The notes under the pieces: generated by a model
Database searches by the model: none
What the model was told of the DNA's origin: nothing
Seen by the model: only the letters and a program-made list of their open reading frames with translations
NCBI GenBank assembly: GCA_902782585.1
Contig: CACZNK010000007.1
Span: forward strand, 1-19,116
Length of the DNA stretch: 19,116 nucleotides
Direction: 5' to 3'
Source: an uncultured Ureaplasma sp.
GTDB taxonomy: Bacteria > Bacillota_I > Bacilli_A > Mycoplasmatales > Mycoplasmoidaceae
Shown here: in pieces, positions 19,031 to 19,116 of the stretch
Numbering within the stretch: the stretch's first letter is position 1
How the letters are laid out: every line of letters starts with the position of its first letter
Program-made: the position numbers and the translations under genes

Positions 19031-19116
19031 ATGACTTTTTTAGAGAAACAAATTATTGAAAAAATAAATGAATATGATAAAATTGCTTTGTTTTTTCATG
19101 AAATTCCAGATTTTGA
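19031..19116 (+). CDS. 5' end of a DHH-type phosphoesterase (NrnA/MgpA-like)
   Basis: Only 28 complete codons are present: a helix FLEKQIIEKINEYDKIALFFHEIPDF, cut by the window edge. The pattern of a helix ending near Tyr-Asp, then a hydrophobic strand, His, xx-Pro-Asp, matches the N-terminus of DHH/DHHA1 phosphoesterases. In those the strand leads into HxxPDxDALGS, the first metal-binding motif. NrnA-type enzymes degrade short oligoribonucleotides and dephosphorylate pAp. I chose ATG 19031 because the nearby ATG at 19026 meets a stop after five codons. It starts six bases after thiI in the same operon. The assignment is likely but rests on a short fragment. Confidence 0.6.
   Translation, partial: MTFLEKQIIEKINEYDKIALFFHEIPDF

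Noticed and set aside
1..19116. CRISPR array, insertion sequence, prophage or integrative element
   Set aside because: No spaced direct repeats, transposase, integrase or flanking target duplications could be seen; genes and spacing are those of a stable mollicute core.

Overview
The window is AT-rich DNA from a mollicute (Mycoplasma-like) that reads UGA as tryptophan. The sequence shows this directly. In-frame TGA codons fall at positions that are Trp in the families concerned: the Trp-Pro of SecE (TGA at 4175-4177) and the Trp-Leu-Gly-Gly of ribosomal protein S2 (minus-strand TGA at 7256-7254). Read with the standard code, most long genes break into pieces; read with UGA as Trp they are intact. 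The gene set, small gaps and long lysine/asparagine-rich extensions suggest the Pneumoniae-group branch (Ureaplasma / Malacoplasma relatives). That placement is inference.

Layout. 1-174: end of an unidentified gene. 280-2780: LemA-family membrane protein followed by a DUF3137-like two-TM protein. 2809-2887: tRNA-His(GUG) with encoded G-1, C73 and CCA. 2888-3204: a gene-free stretch ending in a strong GC-rich hairpin. 3205-6703: tight plus-strand operon rpmG-secE-nusG-argS (L33, secretion subunit, elongation factor, Arg-tRNA synthetase). 6711-7766 (minus): rpsB, convergent with argS. 7882-14574: a two-gene ABC system made of a 1685-residue FtsX/MacB-type permease and an ATPase with a roughly 300-residue coiled-coil N-terminus. 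14576-16350 (minus): two tandem DegV-family fatty-acid-binding proteins. 16391-19116 (plus): a YtpR-like tRNA-binding-domain protein, a YqaJ/lambda-exonuclease-like PD-(D/E)XK nuclease, thiI (4-thiouridine synthesis) and the start of a DHH-type phosphoesterase.

Most of the window is housekeeping or envelope function, and I see no CRISPR array, insertion sequence or prophage. The most unusual theme is the repeated addition of long basic coiled-coil N-terminal extensions to conserved cytoplasmic or membrane-associated proteins (SecE about 260 residues, ABC ATPase about 300), with a shorter basic extension on S2 (about 78). Other points of note are an exactly palindromic, divergent -10 element between degV and ytpR, a promoter-hairpin leader before rpmG, and a stand-alone YqaJ-like nuclease translationally overlapping thiI.
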